Assembly (NCBI GenBank): GCA_002841355.1
Contig: PHFB01000003.1
Location: forward strand, 1 to 64,000
Direction: 5' to 3'
Source: Actinobacteria bacterium HGW-Actinobacteria-1
GTDB lineage: Bacteria; Actinomycetota; Coriobacteriia; Anaerosomatales; Anaerosomataceae
DNA length: 64,000 nucleotides
Shown here: one piece after another, positions 37,183 to 46,198 of the stretch
How the letters are laid out: every line of letters begins with the position of its first letter
Position numbering within the stretch: the stretch's first letter is position 1
Translations under genes and position numbers: made by a program
Notes under the pieces: model-generated
Database searches by the model: none
Told to the model about the DNA's origin: nothing
Seen by the model: the letters and a program-made list of their open reading frames with translations, nothing else

Positions 37183-37832
37183 ACACGATACGCGTCGCTC
37201 TGGTCGACGATCATGCGATTCTTCGCGAGGGACTTCGCGCGCTGCTGACATACTACGATGACATCGAGGTCGTTGGTGAAGCAGCAGACGGTGACCAGGC
37301 GATCGCGCTTGTACGGGACACGTGCCCCCATATCGTGATCATGGATATCGCTATGCCGCGTATGAGCGGCATAGAGGCCACCGGCAAGGTTCTGGAGTGC
37401 TTCCCCGACGTGCGCGTCCTTGTTCTCACACAGCATGACAACTGGCGCTATGTGGTTGAACTCATGCATGCGGGCGCGTCCGGCTACGTTATGAAGCGTT
37501 CGGTGGGCTCTGAGCTGATTACGGCGCTGCGCGCGGTCGCCGCAGGCGAGACGTTCATCGACCCGGTGATGGCCTCTTCGGTCGTGCGCGAACTGAGCGC
37601 GCACGACGGCGACGCCGACGGAGGCCCGTCGGCGCTCACAGCCCGCGAGCGGCAGATCCTTGCGCTCATCGGCGACGGCAAGTCGGGCCCGCAGATCGCA
37701 GCCAAGCTTTTCCTGAGCCTGAAGACGGTCTCGTGGCACCGGACCAACATCATGACGAAGCTCGATCTGCATTCCACTGCCGCGCTTGTGCGCTACGCAC
37801 TGGAGAAGGGTCTCACTCCCGAGCCTGAATGA
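37179..37832 (+). CDS. NarL/FixJ-family response regulator
   Basis: This 217-aa protein has a receiver domain with acidic pair D10/D11, phosphoacceptor Asp56 (VIMDIAMP) and a conserved Lys in MKRS. It also has a LuxR-type helix-turn-helix (LTARERQILALIGDGKS and LSLKTVSWHRTNIMTKL). The ATG lies within the kinase stop (ATGA), so both are made together. It is presumed to be phosphorylated by the TetR-kinase fusion; target promoters may include the divergent ABC exporter. Confidence 0.93.
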   Translation: MNTIRVALVDDHAILREGLRALLTYYDDIEVVGEAADGDQAIALVRDTCPHIVIMDIAMPRMSGIEATGKVLECFPDVRVLVLTQHDNWRYVVELMHAGASGYVMKRSVGSELITALRAVAAGETFIDPVMASSVVRELSAHDGDADGGPSALTARERQILALIGDGKSGPQIAAKLFLSLKTVSWHRTNIMTKLDLHSTAALVRYALEKGLTPEPE

Positions 37833-37862
37833 CACCGCTGCACGCAGACACCGCGTAGGTCT

Positions 37863-37887
37863 GGGCTCCGGCTTTGCGCCGGGGCCC
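37863..37887 (+). terminator. hairpin after the response-regulator gene
   Basis: A 10-bp GC-rich stem (37863-37872 with 37878-37887, one G-U pair) has a TTTGC loop. The tail TTCGCATTC is not a clean U run, so termination may be partial. Confidence 0.5.
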
Positions 37888-38031
37888 TTCGCATTCCCCG
37901 GGTCTTCGCCCTGGATGACCAGCGCGTTCGGTGGGTCAAAAGACAGACTTAACGCCTGTTCGCCTGGGGTGTCGGTCGTTCCATGCTTGACGGTGGGTGG
38001 ACCGATTCTCGTATGCGGATTGGAGTGGAAC

Positions 38032-39309
38032 ATGAGTCAACTGAGATTGAATCGCGGTTCGTCAATCGTCGGGGTCGGATGCACGGAGTTCGGCAACATG
38101 CTGGAGACCCCCGGCATCAAAGGCCTCTGCACGGAGGAGCTGGCAGTGAAGGCCGCCTTCGAGGCACTCGACGATTCCGGTCTCGAGCCCAAAGACATCG
38201 ACGCCTTCTTCATCGGCGGCGTGCAGATGTCTACGGCGCACATGTTCGCGCATTACTCGCGTATGTGTGACTGGCTTGGTTTACAGCGCAAGCCGGGGCT
38301 TCACTTCGAGACGGCATGCTCAACGACCAACACGGGCGCCGGCCTCGCGGCTATGGCGATCGGGTCGGGTCGTTGGGACAACATCCTCGTGGTGGGCGTG
38401 GACTCGATCCTGTCACACCCTGTCGACAATCCACCGGAGCGCGTTCCCCAAGATGCTGGCGAGCTCTGGACGACGACCGACTACGGCGCAGACCAGGAGT
38501 ACGCAGTGCCGCACGGCTGGGATATCGCACCCGGATACGGCGCGTTCCCGACCCTCGCGTACGCCCAGCGATACGGCCTCACACTGGCACAGATGGACGA
38601 GATCATGTTCAACATGCACATGACGGTCCGCCGCCAGGCCGTGCTCGAGCCCAAGGCGTTCATCAAGCAGGACCTCCCGACACTTGCGGCGAGCGTAGGT
38701 ATCCCGGATCCGTGGGAGTTCTGGAACTCGCAGTACAACCCGTACGCTGCATGGCCCACGCGAGCCCTGTCCTGCCTCAACCCGTGCGACGGCGCCTCGG
38801 CATATGTCGTGACTCCCGCCGACAAGGCCAAGCAATACACGGACACGCCGATCGACATCCTTGGCTTCGATTGGGCGGCATACAACGGTCTGGCCGACAA
38901 AGACCCGCTCAATTGGGACGTCGATCGACTGCCCTTCGAGGGCGCATACAAGATGGCCGGCATCGCCCCTGCGGACATCGACTATCTGAGCGTGCATGAC
39001 TGCATGCAGATCTACCAGTTGGTTCTGGCCGAGGTGGCTGGCTATCTGGAGAAGGGTCAGGGCTACAAGGCCTTCCTCGAGCGCCGGACCGGCTCGGACG
39101 GCGACAAACCGATCTGCACGCATGGCGGCAAGCACGGCAAGGGTCACGCATTCGGAGCGTCCGGCGGTTCGGACATCTACGAAGCCGTCAAGCAGATGAA
39201 GGGCGCGGCTGGAGCCCGGCAGATCGCGAAGCAGCCGGCAATCTCGGTCGTTCACAACGCCGGTTACTGCATGCACACCGCGGTGACGGTGCTGGGGCGG
39301 CGTGATTAG
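38032..39309 (+). CDS. thiolase-like acyl-CoA acyltransferase (SCP2-thiolase type)
   Basis: This 425-aa protein starts at ATG 38032 (GGAGTGGAAC upstream). It has the nucleophile Cys in ETACSTTNTG, a SVHDCMQIYQL segment and GGKHGKGHAFGASGG, which correspond to the catalytic Cys, the HDC/HEA region and the GHPxGATG loop of SCP2-type thiolases. It should make or split a 3-ketoacyl-CoA. A DUF35 gene follows; in archaea and bacteria such proteins form complexes with thiolases of this type. With Pta and AckA downstream, thiolytic release of acetyl-CoA for ATP production is a reasonable inference. Confidence 0.82.
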   Translation: MSQLRLNRGSSIVGVGCTEFGNMLETPGIKGLCTEELAVKAAFEALDDSGLEPKDIDAFFIGGVQMSTAHMFAHYSRMCDWLGLQRKPGLHFETACSTTNTGAGLAAMAIGSGRWDNILVVGVDSILSHPVDNPPERVPQDAGELWTTTDYGADQEYAVPHGWDIAPGYGAFPTLAYAQRYGLTLAQMDEIMFNMHMTVRRQAVLEPKAFIKQDLPTLAASVGIPDPWEFWNSQYNPYAAWPTRALSCLNPCDGASAYVVTPADKAKQYTDTPIDILGFDWAAYNGLADKDPLNWDVDRLPFEGAYKMAGIAPADIDYLSVHDCMQIYQLVLAEVAGYLEKGQGYKAFLERRTGSDGDKPICTHGGKHGKGHAFGASGGSDIYEAVKQMKGAAGARQIAKQPAISVVHNAGYCMHTAVTVLGRRD

Positions 39310-39386
39310 CAATGTGCAGGGGCTATCAAGCGTTCTGTGATGCTGGGCGCGCCATTGATGGCGCTTCTCGAAAGGGAGGATTCCGT

Positions 39387-39785
39387 ATGTCTGGTGAATC
39401 GATCGTACGCACGTTCTACGCGGCGCTTGGCGAGGGCAAGATCCTCGGAACCAAGTGCGGCGAATGCGGTTCGTACAGCTTCCCGCCTAAGACCGCATGC
39501 ACCGAGTGCGGCAGCCGCGACATCGAGGTCGTTGAGATGAGTGGCGATGGCGAGTTGCAGTTCTACTCGAGTGGCGGTCTGCCGCCGCTGCGCTTTGCGG
39601 ACTATGCGCCCTACGCGTACGGCCTGGTCAAGCTCAAGGAAGGCCCCATGTGGCTGACGATGATCAAGGGCGTGGAGGTCGTTGACCACGACAAGATGGA
39701 AGCCTTCTTCACCACGCTGCCGGTCGCGGTCAAGGCCAAGATCGCCGAGGTTGCTGGCACCAACATCGTGACGTTCGAGGTGTAG
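39387..39785 (+). CDS. DUF35 zinc-ribbon/OB-fold protein, thiolase partner
   Basis: This 132-aa protein starts at ATG 39387 behind a strong AAAGGGAGGA. An N-terminal rubredoxin-like zinc ribbon has CGEC and CTEC; an OB-fold follows (residues 55-132). DUF35 proteins bridge and channel acyl-CoA between thiolase-fold enzymes and partners such as HMG-CoA synthase. It is adjacent to the thiolase gene in the same operon. Confidence 0.88.
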   Translation: MSGESIVRTFYAALGEGKILGTKCGECGSYSFPPKTACTECGSRDIEVVEMSGDGELQFYSSGGLPPLRFADYAPYAYGLVKLKEGPMWLTMIKGVEVVDHDKMEAFFTTLPVAVKAKIAEVAGTNIVTFEV

Positions 39786-39878
39786 ACAGACTTGACCGAG
39801 GGTGGCGTTCGGGACTCCGGGCGCCACCCTCCGACTATCGCAGCGCCCGCGTCAGAAGCGCGAGGCAAGGAGGTGACC

Positions 39879-40871
39879 ATGAGCGTCATGACCGAAATGA
39901 TTGCTGCGGCGCAACGAGAACCGTTACGCGTGGTACTGCCCGAAGGTGGCGAAGACGACATCGTCAGGGCTGCCGCTCTCGCCGCTGAGCGCGGCATTGC
40001 TAGACCGATACTAATCGGTAGGCCTGTGGTGGTGGAGGCCCACGCGGTTGAGCTGGGCATCACGCTCGACGGAATCGAGATCGTGGATCCGGACGATCTC
40101 CCCAAGATCGCCGAGTATGCGCACGAGTACGCGTCAGAGCGGGGCTACCCGGAGGCTGTTGCTGCGAAGATTCTCGCACAGCCGCTGAGCTACGCCGCGA
40201 TGATGGTGCATTCGGGTGATGCCGATGGCATGGTCGCCGGTCTCGCGCACGCCACCGAGGACGTGATCATGGCAAGCGAGCTCGTGATCGGACTCGAGCC
40301 GGGTGTCTCAACGCCGTCGAGTTGCTTCCTCATGGACATCCCCGGTTTCGAGGGGAGCGAAGGGAGCCTTCTGCTCTTCGCAGACCCCGCCGTGAACCCG
40401 GAGCCCAACGCCGCACAACTGGCCGATATCGCGGTCGCAACTGCGGGCACGGCGCGTGTTCTGCTGCGCTGGGAGCCGAGGGTCGCTCTGTTGTCGTTCT
40501 CAACGTGTGGCAGCGCCGAGCACCCGCTTGTCGACAAGGTCACCAGGGCGCTTGAAATCGTGCGCGACAGGGAGCCTGAGCTCAAGATCGATGGCGAACT
40601 GCAATTGGATGCCGCCATTGTTCCCGATGTCGCTGCCCGCAAAGTACGCGGCGGAAGCGATGTCGCCGGCGTCGCCAACGTGCTGATCTTCCCTGGCCTC
40701 GAGGCCGCGAACATCGGCTCGAAGCTTGTCGAGCGCCTCGCGGGCGCGAAAGCGATCGGGCCACTGCTGCAGGGCTTCGCTCGGCCAGTGAGCGATCTCT
40801 CGCGCGGTGCGGCTGTCGAGGACATCATAGGTTCTATCGCGATGGTCGTGGTGCGGGGGCAGCAGGCATGA
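39879..40871 (+). CDS. pta: phosphate acetyltransferase
   Basis: This 330-aa protein of the short Pta form (about 325-335 aa) starts at ATG 39879 after an ideal AAGGAGGTGACC. It converts acetyl-CoA and phosphate to acetyl phosphate. PTA family blocks seen include MVHSGDADGMVAG, SSCFLMDIP and FSTCGSAEHPLVDKV. Its stop overlaps ackA (ATGA), forming the standard Pta-AckA route to acetate and ATP. Confidence 0.93.
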   Translation: MSVMTEMIAAAQREPLRVVLPEGGEDDIVRAAALAAERGIARPILIGRPVVVEAHAVELGITLDGIEIVDPDDLPKIAEYAHEYASERGYPEAVAAKILAQPLSYAAMMVHSGDADGMVAGLAHATEDVIMASELVIGLEPGVSTPSSCFLMDIPGFEGSEGSLLLFADPAVNPEPNAAQLADIAVATAGTARVLLRWEPRVALLSFSTCGSAEHPLVDKVTRALEIVRDREPELKIDGELQLDAAIVPDVAARKVRGGSDVAGVANVLIFPGLEAANIGSKLVERLAGAKAIGPLLQGFARPVSDLSRGAAVEDIIGSIAMVVVRGQQA

Positions 40872-42088
40872 TCGTACTCGTCATCAATGCCGGCAGCTCT
40901 TCGCTCAAGTACCAGCTTTGCGACACCGCAACCGCGCAGGTGCTCGCCAAGGGGTCGGCCGCACGCATAGCTGAGAGCGGGGCGTCGTTCTCACACGTTG
41001 CGGGCGAGCGAGCGTTCACGTTGCTCGATCCCATACCCTCGCATCGCGATGCGATGGCGCTGATGATCGAGGCCCTGCTGGACCCCGAACATGGCGCACT
41101 CACGGGCGTCGAGCAGGTCGATGCAGTCGGTCACAGGGCGGTGCACGGCGCCGATGTCTTTGTAGAGCCGGCACATATCACCCCCGAGGTGATCGACAAG
41201 CTCGAGGCCTGTGTTCCGCTTGCTCCACTTCACAACCCCGCGAATATCCTTGGCATCCGGGAAGCGCAGCGCGTGCTTCCTGGTGTGCCGCACGTGGCGG
41301 TTTTCGACACGGCATTCCACGCGACGATCCCGCGGCATGCCTACCTCTATGCGTTGCCGTTGGAGCTCAGCGCATCGAACCGCATCCGCAAGTACGGCTA
41401 CCATGGGACCTCCTGTCGGTACGTGGTCGAGCGCGCCGCGGAGATGCTCGGCAAGCCCGTCGAGTCGCTGAAGATGATCGTGTGTCACCTGGGCAACGGC
41501 GCAAGCATCACTGCCGTCGACGGCGGCCGGTCGGTCGAGACCAGCCTTGGCTTCGGCACGATGAGCGGCCTCATGATGGGGACGCGTGCGGGCGATCTCG
41601 ATCCGGCGATCATCTTCCACCTCCATCGCGAGTTGGGCATGAGCCTCGAGTCGATCGAGAGCATGCTCTATCACGAGAGCGGGCTGCTCGGCGTTTCGGG
41701 TCGGAGCCGGGACATGGGCGCGATCCTGCAGGGTGTCGAGGCGGGGGATGAGCGATGCCAGCTTGCGCTCGAGATGTTCGTACACCGTCTGAGGAGCTAC
41801 ATCGGTGCGTATATCGCCGTACTCGGTGGCGCCGACACACTCGTATTCACGGCAGGGATCGGCGAGAACTCCGAGACCGTGCGTCGACTTGCGTGCGCGA
41901 ATCTCGAGGCGCTCGGAATCCGGCTCGACGAGGGGGCCAACGCCGCGATTCATGGCACCGGGGGGCGCATCAGCGCCGAAGACTCACCGATGACCGTGCT
42001 GGTCGTGCCTACGGATGAGGAGCGCTCCATAGCGCTTCAGACAGAGGCTGTAGTCCAAGGAACCACCATGCTGACCATTGCACCGTAG
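40868..42088 (+). CDS. ackA: acetate kinase
   Basis: This 406-aa protein of the ASKHA fold has VINAGSSSLKYQL at the N-terminus, GHRAVHG, FDTAFHATIP, KYGYHGTSCRYV, HLGNGASITAVDGG with SLGFGTMSGLMMGTRAGDLDP, and FTAGIGENS at the C-terminus. It makes ATP from acetyl phosphate. It is translationally coupled to pta and followed 16 nt later by an acyl-carrier-like gene. Confidence 0.95.
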   Translation: MIVLVINAGSSSLKYQLCDTATAQVLAKGSAARIAESGASFSHVAGERAFTLLDPIPSHRDAMALMIEALLDPEHGALTGVEQVDAVGHRAVHGADVFVEPAHITPEVIDKLEACVPLAPLHNPANILGIREAQRVLPGVPHVAVFDTAFHATIPRHAYLYALPLELSASNRIRKYGYHGTSCRYVVERAAEMLGKPVESLKMIVCHLGNGASITAVDGGRSVETSLGFGTMSGLMMGTRAGDLDPAIIFHLHRELGMSLESIESMLYHESGLLGVSGRSRDMGAILQGVEAGDERCQLALEMFVHRLRSYIGAYIAVLGGADTLVFTAGIGENSETVRRLACANLEALGIRLDEGANAAIHGTGGRISAEDSPMTVLVVPTDEERSIALQTEAVVQGTTMLTIAP

Positions 42089-42104
42089 GCGAGAGGAGCC
42101 GGAC

Positions 42105-42356
42105 GTGAGCGAGAACGCAAACACCGTCGATCGCGTGAAGGACGTTGTTGGAATCGTATTCAAGACCGAGGCGCAGGCCTTGGCCGAGGACACGAGGTTC
42201 GTGGAGGATCTGCGTTCCAAGTCGATGAACACAATCGAGTTGGCGGCAATGCTCGAGAATGAATTCGGCGTTCCGGTCTCGTGCCACGTGCTGCGCAAGT
42301 ACAAGACTGTTGGCGAGACGGCGACGCTGATGGATGGTTTGCTCGGTAACGGATAG
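42105..42356 (+). CDS. acyl carrier protein-like protein
   Basis: This 83-aa protein starts at GTG 42105 with AGAGGAG. FVEDLRSKSMNTIELAAMLE is in the place of the DSL motif of acyl carrier proteins; the Ser in KSM would carry phosphopantetheine. The usual acidic residue before Ser is replaced by Lys, so it is a divergent ACP. A convergent AcpS gene lies 65 nt away. It follows pta-ackA closely and probably shares their transcript. Confidence 0.75.
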   Translation: MSENANTVDRVKDVVGIVFKTEAQALAEDTRFVEDLRSKSMNTIELAAMLENEFGVPVSCHVLRKYKTVGETATLMDGLLGNG

Positions 42357-42374
42357 CCGCAGGTGCGCTACGTG

Positions 42375-42410
42375 CGAGGCTCGCGAAGTGCGACTGCTTC
42401 GCGAGCCTCG
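42375..42410. terminator. bidirectional terminator between ACP-like gene and acpS
   Basis: Perfect 14-bp arms (42375-42388 with 42397-42410) have an 8-nt loop and TTCG after it. It sits between two convergent genes and serves both. Confidence 0.75.
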
Positions 42411-42421
42411 TTCGCGCGGGG

Positions 42422-42793
42422 CTAGGTGGCGACAGCGAACGCAATCGCGTACTCACCGTCGTATGAAACGCTGAGTGCGATGCTCGTCGCTCCGGCTGCG
42501 TCGGCGATTCGCTTCGCGTGACCGTGCAGCACAACGTACGGCTGGCCGCTGTCGCGCTCGAGGATCTCGATCTCGTGGAGTTCGATACCGCTGTCCCAAT
42601 CGGTGTCGAGCGTCTTGAAGACGGCCTCTTTCGCTGCGAAGCACTTCGCGTAGAAGCTGACCGGGAGGGCGTGACGCCCTGCAGCTTCCTGCTCTGCCGC
42701 GGTGAAGGTCTTATCCAGGAAGACATCGCCGCCCGTCTCAACGCCCTGTCCGATCCGCGAGATCTCGACGATGTCTGTTCCGACTCCGATCAA
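42422..42793 (-). CDS. acpS: holo-[acyl-carrier-protein] synthase
   Basis: This protein of about 123 aa matches the AcpS length. It has GVGTDIVEISRI at the N-terminus (Mg-binding Asp) and FAAKEAVFKTL (the catalytic Glu/Lys helix). The start is placed at TTG 42793 because AAGGAG lies 5 nt upstream and the conserved IGVGTD follows directly; no ATG fits. It transfers 4'-phosphopantetheine from CoA to ACP. The convergent ACP-like protein is a natural substrate, besides fatty-acid ACP. Confidence 0.9.
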   Translation of the reverse strand: MIGVGTDIVEISRIGQGVETGGDVFLDKTFTAAEQEAAGRHALPVSFYAKCFAAKEAVFKTLDTDWDSGIELHEIEILERDSGQPYVVLHGHAKRIADAAGATSIALSVSYDGEYAIAFAVAT

Positions 42794-42866
42794 GGCGTCT
42801 CCTTGGGTTCGCCACTGCTCTCGCCCATGATACAGCGTTGCAGTGCTCCCCCAACTGCCGGGTGTT

Positions 42867-43991
42867 CTACCGGGCGGCCGAGACTGCCTTCGGCTCAAGC
42901 TCGGGGAACGCGAGGAGCACCATCTCGACAAGCCGCTCGGCTGAGAACATCAGCGCGTCGGTCGCCGGGATCCCGAGTTCGGCTTCGTAGAGCACGATCG
43001 CCGCCTCGACCTCGGCCTCCGACATGCCCTCGTGGTTGATGGTGAGCCCAATCACCTTCGTATCCGAGAACGTCTCGATGAGGTTGATTTCGCTTGCGGG
43101 GTTCGGCGTCGGCATGGATGGGAAGTCGACGCGTGTGCGACGTGCCGGAGCGTGCTGCAGTATCACAGCGTCGGGCTGGCTGCCGCGCAGGATGAACCCC
43201 GAGGTAAGGTACGCGGGATGTCCGAGTGCGCCCTGTCCCTCGACGAGGATGACGTCGGGATGTTCTCCCTCGAAGGCGTCGATGACCGCCGCCTCCATCT
43301 CGCCGGCGCAGAACTGTGACGGCGTCGCATCGAGCGCTACGCCGTAGCGCGCGCCCTGGATGAGCGCGGTCTGGCCCGTACCGACGAGCACCGTTTTGAT
43401 GCCGCGTTCGTTGAGCGCGCTCGCGAGCACCGTTGCCGTGGTCCGCTTGCCGATGGCGCAGTCGGTTCCCAGCATCGCGATGCGCGGGCAGGTCACCCTG
43501 GCGATGTCGCCGGTGAACGTTCGCAGGTGCTTCTTGTCGCGCGGGCGACGCACGTCGTTGATGGTGATGTCGTGCGCGAGGCTTGCCGCAGCGAAGGTCG
43601 GATCGTCAGCAAGGAACTCGTGAAGGCCGCTAACGATGTGCATGCCATGCTCGATAGCGCTCAAGACCACGTGGCGCTCTGCGGTCGAAAGCAGCCCGCT
43701 TGTTGGCGCGATTCCGAAGATGAAGTAGTCGGGGACGCTCCCGGCGAGCCGGATGGCGTCGGCAAGATCGGTACACACCGGAATCCCGTTCGGGGCGCCG
43801 ACAAGGATGTCGCCGGTGTCGCGGCCCGACTGTGTGCTGTCGATGACCGAGACGATGTCGTACTTCTCGGAAGAGCGAACGAGGCCGTTGGCGGTCTTGC
43901 CGTCGATCTTGCCGAAGTTGGCTTCGCAGTAGACGACGGCGGTGCTGGAGCGGCGGGCAACGGACGGTTTGATGGGTACGCAGACAGACAT
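42867..43991 (-). CDS. DUF1611 family protein, DgcN-like
   Basis: This 374-aa protein starts at ATG 43991 with GAGGAG. The N-terminal half is Rossmann-like (residues 15-145). The C-terminal half has a P-loop (MLGTDCAIGKRTTA, near 170) and ILVEGQGALGHP. The family is DUF1611; one characterised member, DgcN, acetylates D-glutamate in D-amino-acid breakdown together with the racemase-like DgcA. No dgcA is visible here, so the substrate is left open. It could use acetyl-CoA, which fits its pta-ackA neighbourhood. Confidence 0.75.
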   Translation of the reverse strand: MSVCVPIKPSVARRSSTAVVYCEANFGKIDGKTANGLVRSSEKYDIVSVIDSTQSGRDTGDILVGAPNGIPVCTDLADAIRLAGSVPDYFIFGIAPTSGLLSTAERHVVLSAIEHGMHIVSGLHEFLADDPTFAAASLAHDITINDVRRPRDKKHLRTFTGDIARVTCPRIAMLGTDCAIGKRTTATVLASALNERGIKTVLVGTGQTALIQGARYGVALDATPSQFCAGEMEAAVIDAFEGEHPDVILVEGQGALGHPAYLTSGFILRGSQPDAVILQHAPARRTRVDFPSMPTPNPASEINLIETFSDTKVIGLTINHEGMSEAEVEAAIVLYEAELGIPATDALMFSAERLVEMVLLAFPELEPKAVSAAR

Positions 43992-44202
43992 GGCACTCCT
44001 CGAGGTTGGGGCTCAGAGGAGGCGACCGGATCGTGCCGGTCAAGTCCGTGAGACAGCGGGTGAATATCGACATCGAGGCCGACGTCGCGCCTCTAGTATA
44101 CCCCGGATCGCCCATCGCCCGCTTGCGGGGCGCCTTGTCGGCGCCTTGCAGGGGTACAAACCACCAAGCCGCACAGAGCGAATCGCCGAGACGGGACACT
44201 GC

Positions 44203-45222
44203 ATGCCATACGCCGCACGACGCATCTGGAACCCCGCCATGTACCAGGGTGGAAGAGTCTCGGATCGCTACTTTGAGGGATGGTACTACAAGCTGGTAGA
44301 TGCTGCGGGAAGCCGCTCGCTGTCGCTCATCCCGGGTATCTCGTTCTCGCCCGACCACGGCGCGCGGCATGCGTTCGTGCAGGTCGTGCCATCGGGCGGC
44401 ACCGCTCACTACTTCTCCTTCCCGGCCGAGGAGTTCATGGCGAAATCGAGCTCTCCGTTCGCCGTGCGTGTGGGTCCGAGCGTCTTCAGCCAAGACGGGA
44501 TCAAGCTCGACATCAACGACGGAGAGCGCTCCATTCGCGGCGAACTCAGCTTTCGCGGCTGGACGCCCTGGCCGGTCAGGCCGCTCTCGCCGGGAATCAT
44601 GGGCCCGTTCCGGTTCGTCCCCGGCATGGAGACGTACCACGGCGTGCTCTCTATGGACCACGAAGTCGCGGGATGGCTGTCGCTCGACGGCGAGACGATC
44701 TCCTTCGCCGGAGGCCGCGGCTACACCGAGAAGGATTGGGGGCGCAGCTTCCCGAGTTCATGGATCTGGGCGCAATCGAACACGTTCGAGACGACGGGGA
44801 CGTCGCTCATGCTCTCGGTTGCCAAGATCCCGTGGATGACGGGCTCGTTCGTGGGAAGCATCGCGGGGCTCTTACATGACGGCGAGTTGCACCGCTTCGC
44901 GACGTACACCGGCGCGAAGGTGCGATGCATCGAGACAGGCGAGAACGAAGCGCACGTCATTCTCGGCGATCGCCGAGAGGAGCTCGAGGTGCATCTCACT
45001 GGTTGCGCGACGCTCATCTTGAAGGCGCCGGTTCTCGGCGCGATGGAGGGCCATGATGCCGAGTCGCTCGGCGGGACGCTTGACGTGACACTTCGCTCGG
45101 TCCGCGGAGGAAGGGCCGCGGTTGTCTATCGAGGAGTCGGGCGGCAGGCGGGTATCGAGATAATGAACCACCACGACGAGCTTGGTCGTTCGCCGTGTGG
45201 TAACGGCTCCACGGTTGCGTGA
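44203..45222 (+). CDS. tocopherol cyclase-like protein
   Basis: This 339-aa protein has family features: SDRYFEGWYYKLV at the N-terminus and YTEKDWGRSFPSSWIWAQSN in the middle, typical of the tocopherol cyclase-like fold. The family includes plant VTE1, but many anaerobes have members without tocopherol, so the reaction is unknown; lipid or pigment binding is possible. ATG 44203 has a weak ribosome site. The ABC exporter ATPase starts 38 bp downstream on the same strand. Confidence 0.75.
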   Translation: MPYAARRIWNPAMYQGGRVSDRYFEGWYYKLVDAAGSRSLSLIPGISFSPDHGARHAFVQVVPSGGTAHYFSFPAEEFMAKSSSPFAVRVGPSVFSQDGIKLDINDGERSIRGELSFRGWTPWPVRPLSPGIMGPFRFVPGMETYHGVLSMDHEVAGWLSLDGETISFAGGRGYTEKDWGRSFPSSWIWAQSNTFETTGTSLMLSVAKIPWMTGSFVGSIAGLLHDGELHRFATYTGAKVRCIETGENEAHVILGDRREELEVHLTGCATLILKAPVLGAMEGHDAESLGGTLDVTLRSVRGGRAAVVYRGVGRQAGIEIMNHHDELGRSPCGNGSTVA

Positions 45223-45259
45223 CAATGGGTGGAACCAGCAGATGACGCTTGGAGGACTC

Positions 45260-46198
45260 ATGACGGAGACGGTGGTTCGCTGCGAGCAGCTGACCAGGCG
45301 CTACGGGAAGAGCCGCGGAGTCGAGGACCTCACCTTTGAGGTGCGTCCGGGGCAGGTCTTCGGTTTCCTCGGTCCTAACGGCGCCGGGAAGACGACGACC
45401 ATCCGTTGTCTGCTCGGCCTGCTTCCGGCCACGAGCGGGAAGTCATTCCTGTTCGATCGTGAGGTGAAGCTCAACGACGCGAGCGACCGCGGTCGCATCG
45501 GCTACGTGCCCGGCGATGTGGCGCTCTATCCCGCCGAGACCGGTCAGTGGATGATCGACTACGTGAGCAGCCTTCGCGGTACGCGTCCGAAGAGCGAGGC
45601 CGAGCTCATCGAGCGCCTCAGCTTCGATCCTACGCGCAAAGTGAAGGAGCTCTCGAAGGGCAATCGACAGAAGCTCGCCCTCATCGTCGCTCTCATGCAC
45701 GACCCCGAGCTGCTGATGCTCGACGAGCCCACATCAGGTCTCGACCCCATCATCCAGCAGGTCATCTTCGACATCATCGCCGAGCGCATCGCTCGCGACG
45801 GCACGACGGTGTTCCTCTCAAGCCACATCCTCTCCGAGGTCGAGCGCGTGTGCGACCGCGTGGGCGTCATCCGCGAAGGTCGCCTTGTTGCCGAGGAGTC
45901 CACCGCCGAGATCATCGCCAAGGCCATTCGCACGGTGCGCGTCACGTATGACGAGCCGGTGCGCGCCGAGGCATACGCCGCGATTCCAGGCGTCGAGAGC
46001 GTGACGCAGGTCGACGAGCGCACTGTGGCGGCGAAGGTGCTCTCGAACCTGGATGGTGCCGTCCACGCGCTGCTCGACCACCCGATTCACGACCTTCAGG
46101 TGACACACGCATCGCTCGAAGAGATCTTCTTCCAGTACTACGCGGCCAACGGCGAGGCTCCTCCCGCGCCTTCGACAGACGAAGGAGGTGCGTCATGA
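45260..46198 (+). CDS. ABC exporter ATP-binding protein
   Basis: This 312-aa protein starts at ATG 45260 after TTGGAGG. It has Walker A GPNGAGKTTT, a signature variant ELSKGNRQKLA, Walker B LLMLDEPTSGLDP and the H-loop LSSHILSE, plus a C-terminal domain of about 90 aa. It belongs to the same broad class as the ATPase at 34773-35672, including the GN(R/K)(Q/K)K signature. It is coupled to the permease by an ATGA overlap. Confidence 0.9.
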   Translation: MTETVVRCEQLTRRYGKSRGVEDLTFEVRPGQVFGFLGPNGAGKTTTIRCLLGLLPATSGKSFLFDREVKLNDASDRGRIGYVPGDVALYPAETGQWMIDYVSSLRGTRPKSEAELIERLSFDPTRKVKELSKGNRQKLALIVALMHDPELLMLDEPTSGLDPIIQQVIFDIIAERIARDGTTVFLSSHILSEVERVCDRVGVIREGRLVAEESTAEIIAKAIRTVRVTYDEPVRAEAYAAIPGVESVTQVDERTVAAKVLSNLDGAVHALLDHPIHDLQVTHASLEEIFFQYYAANGEAPPAPSTDEGGAS

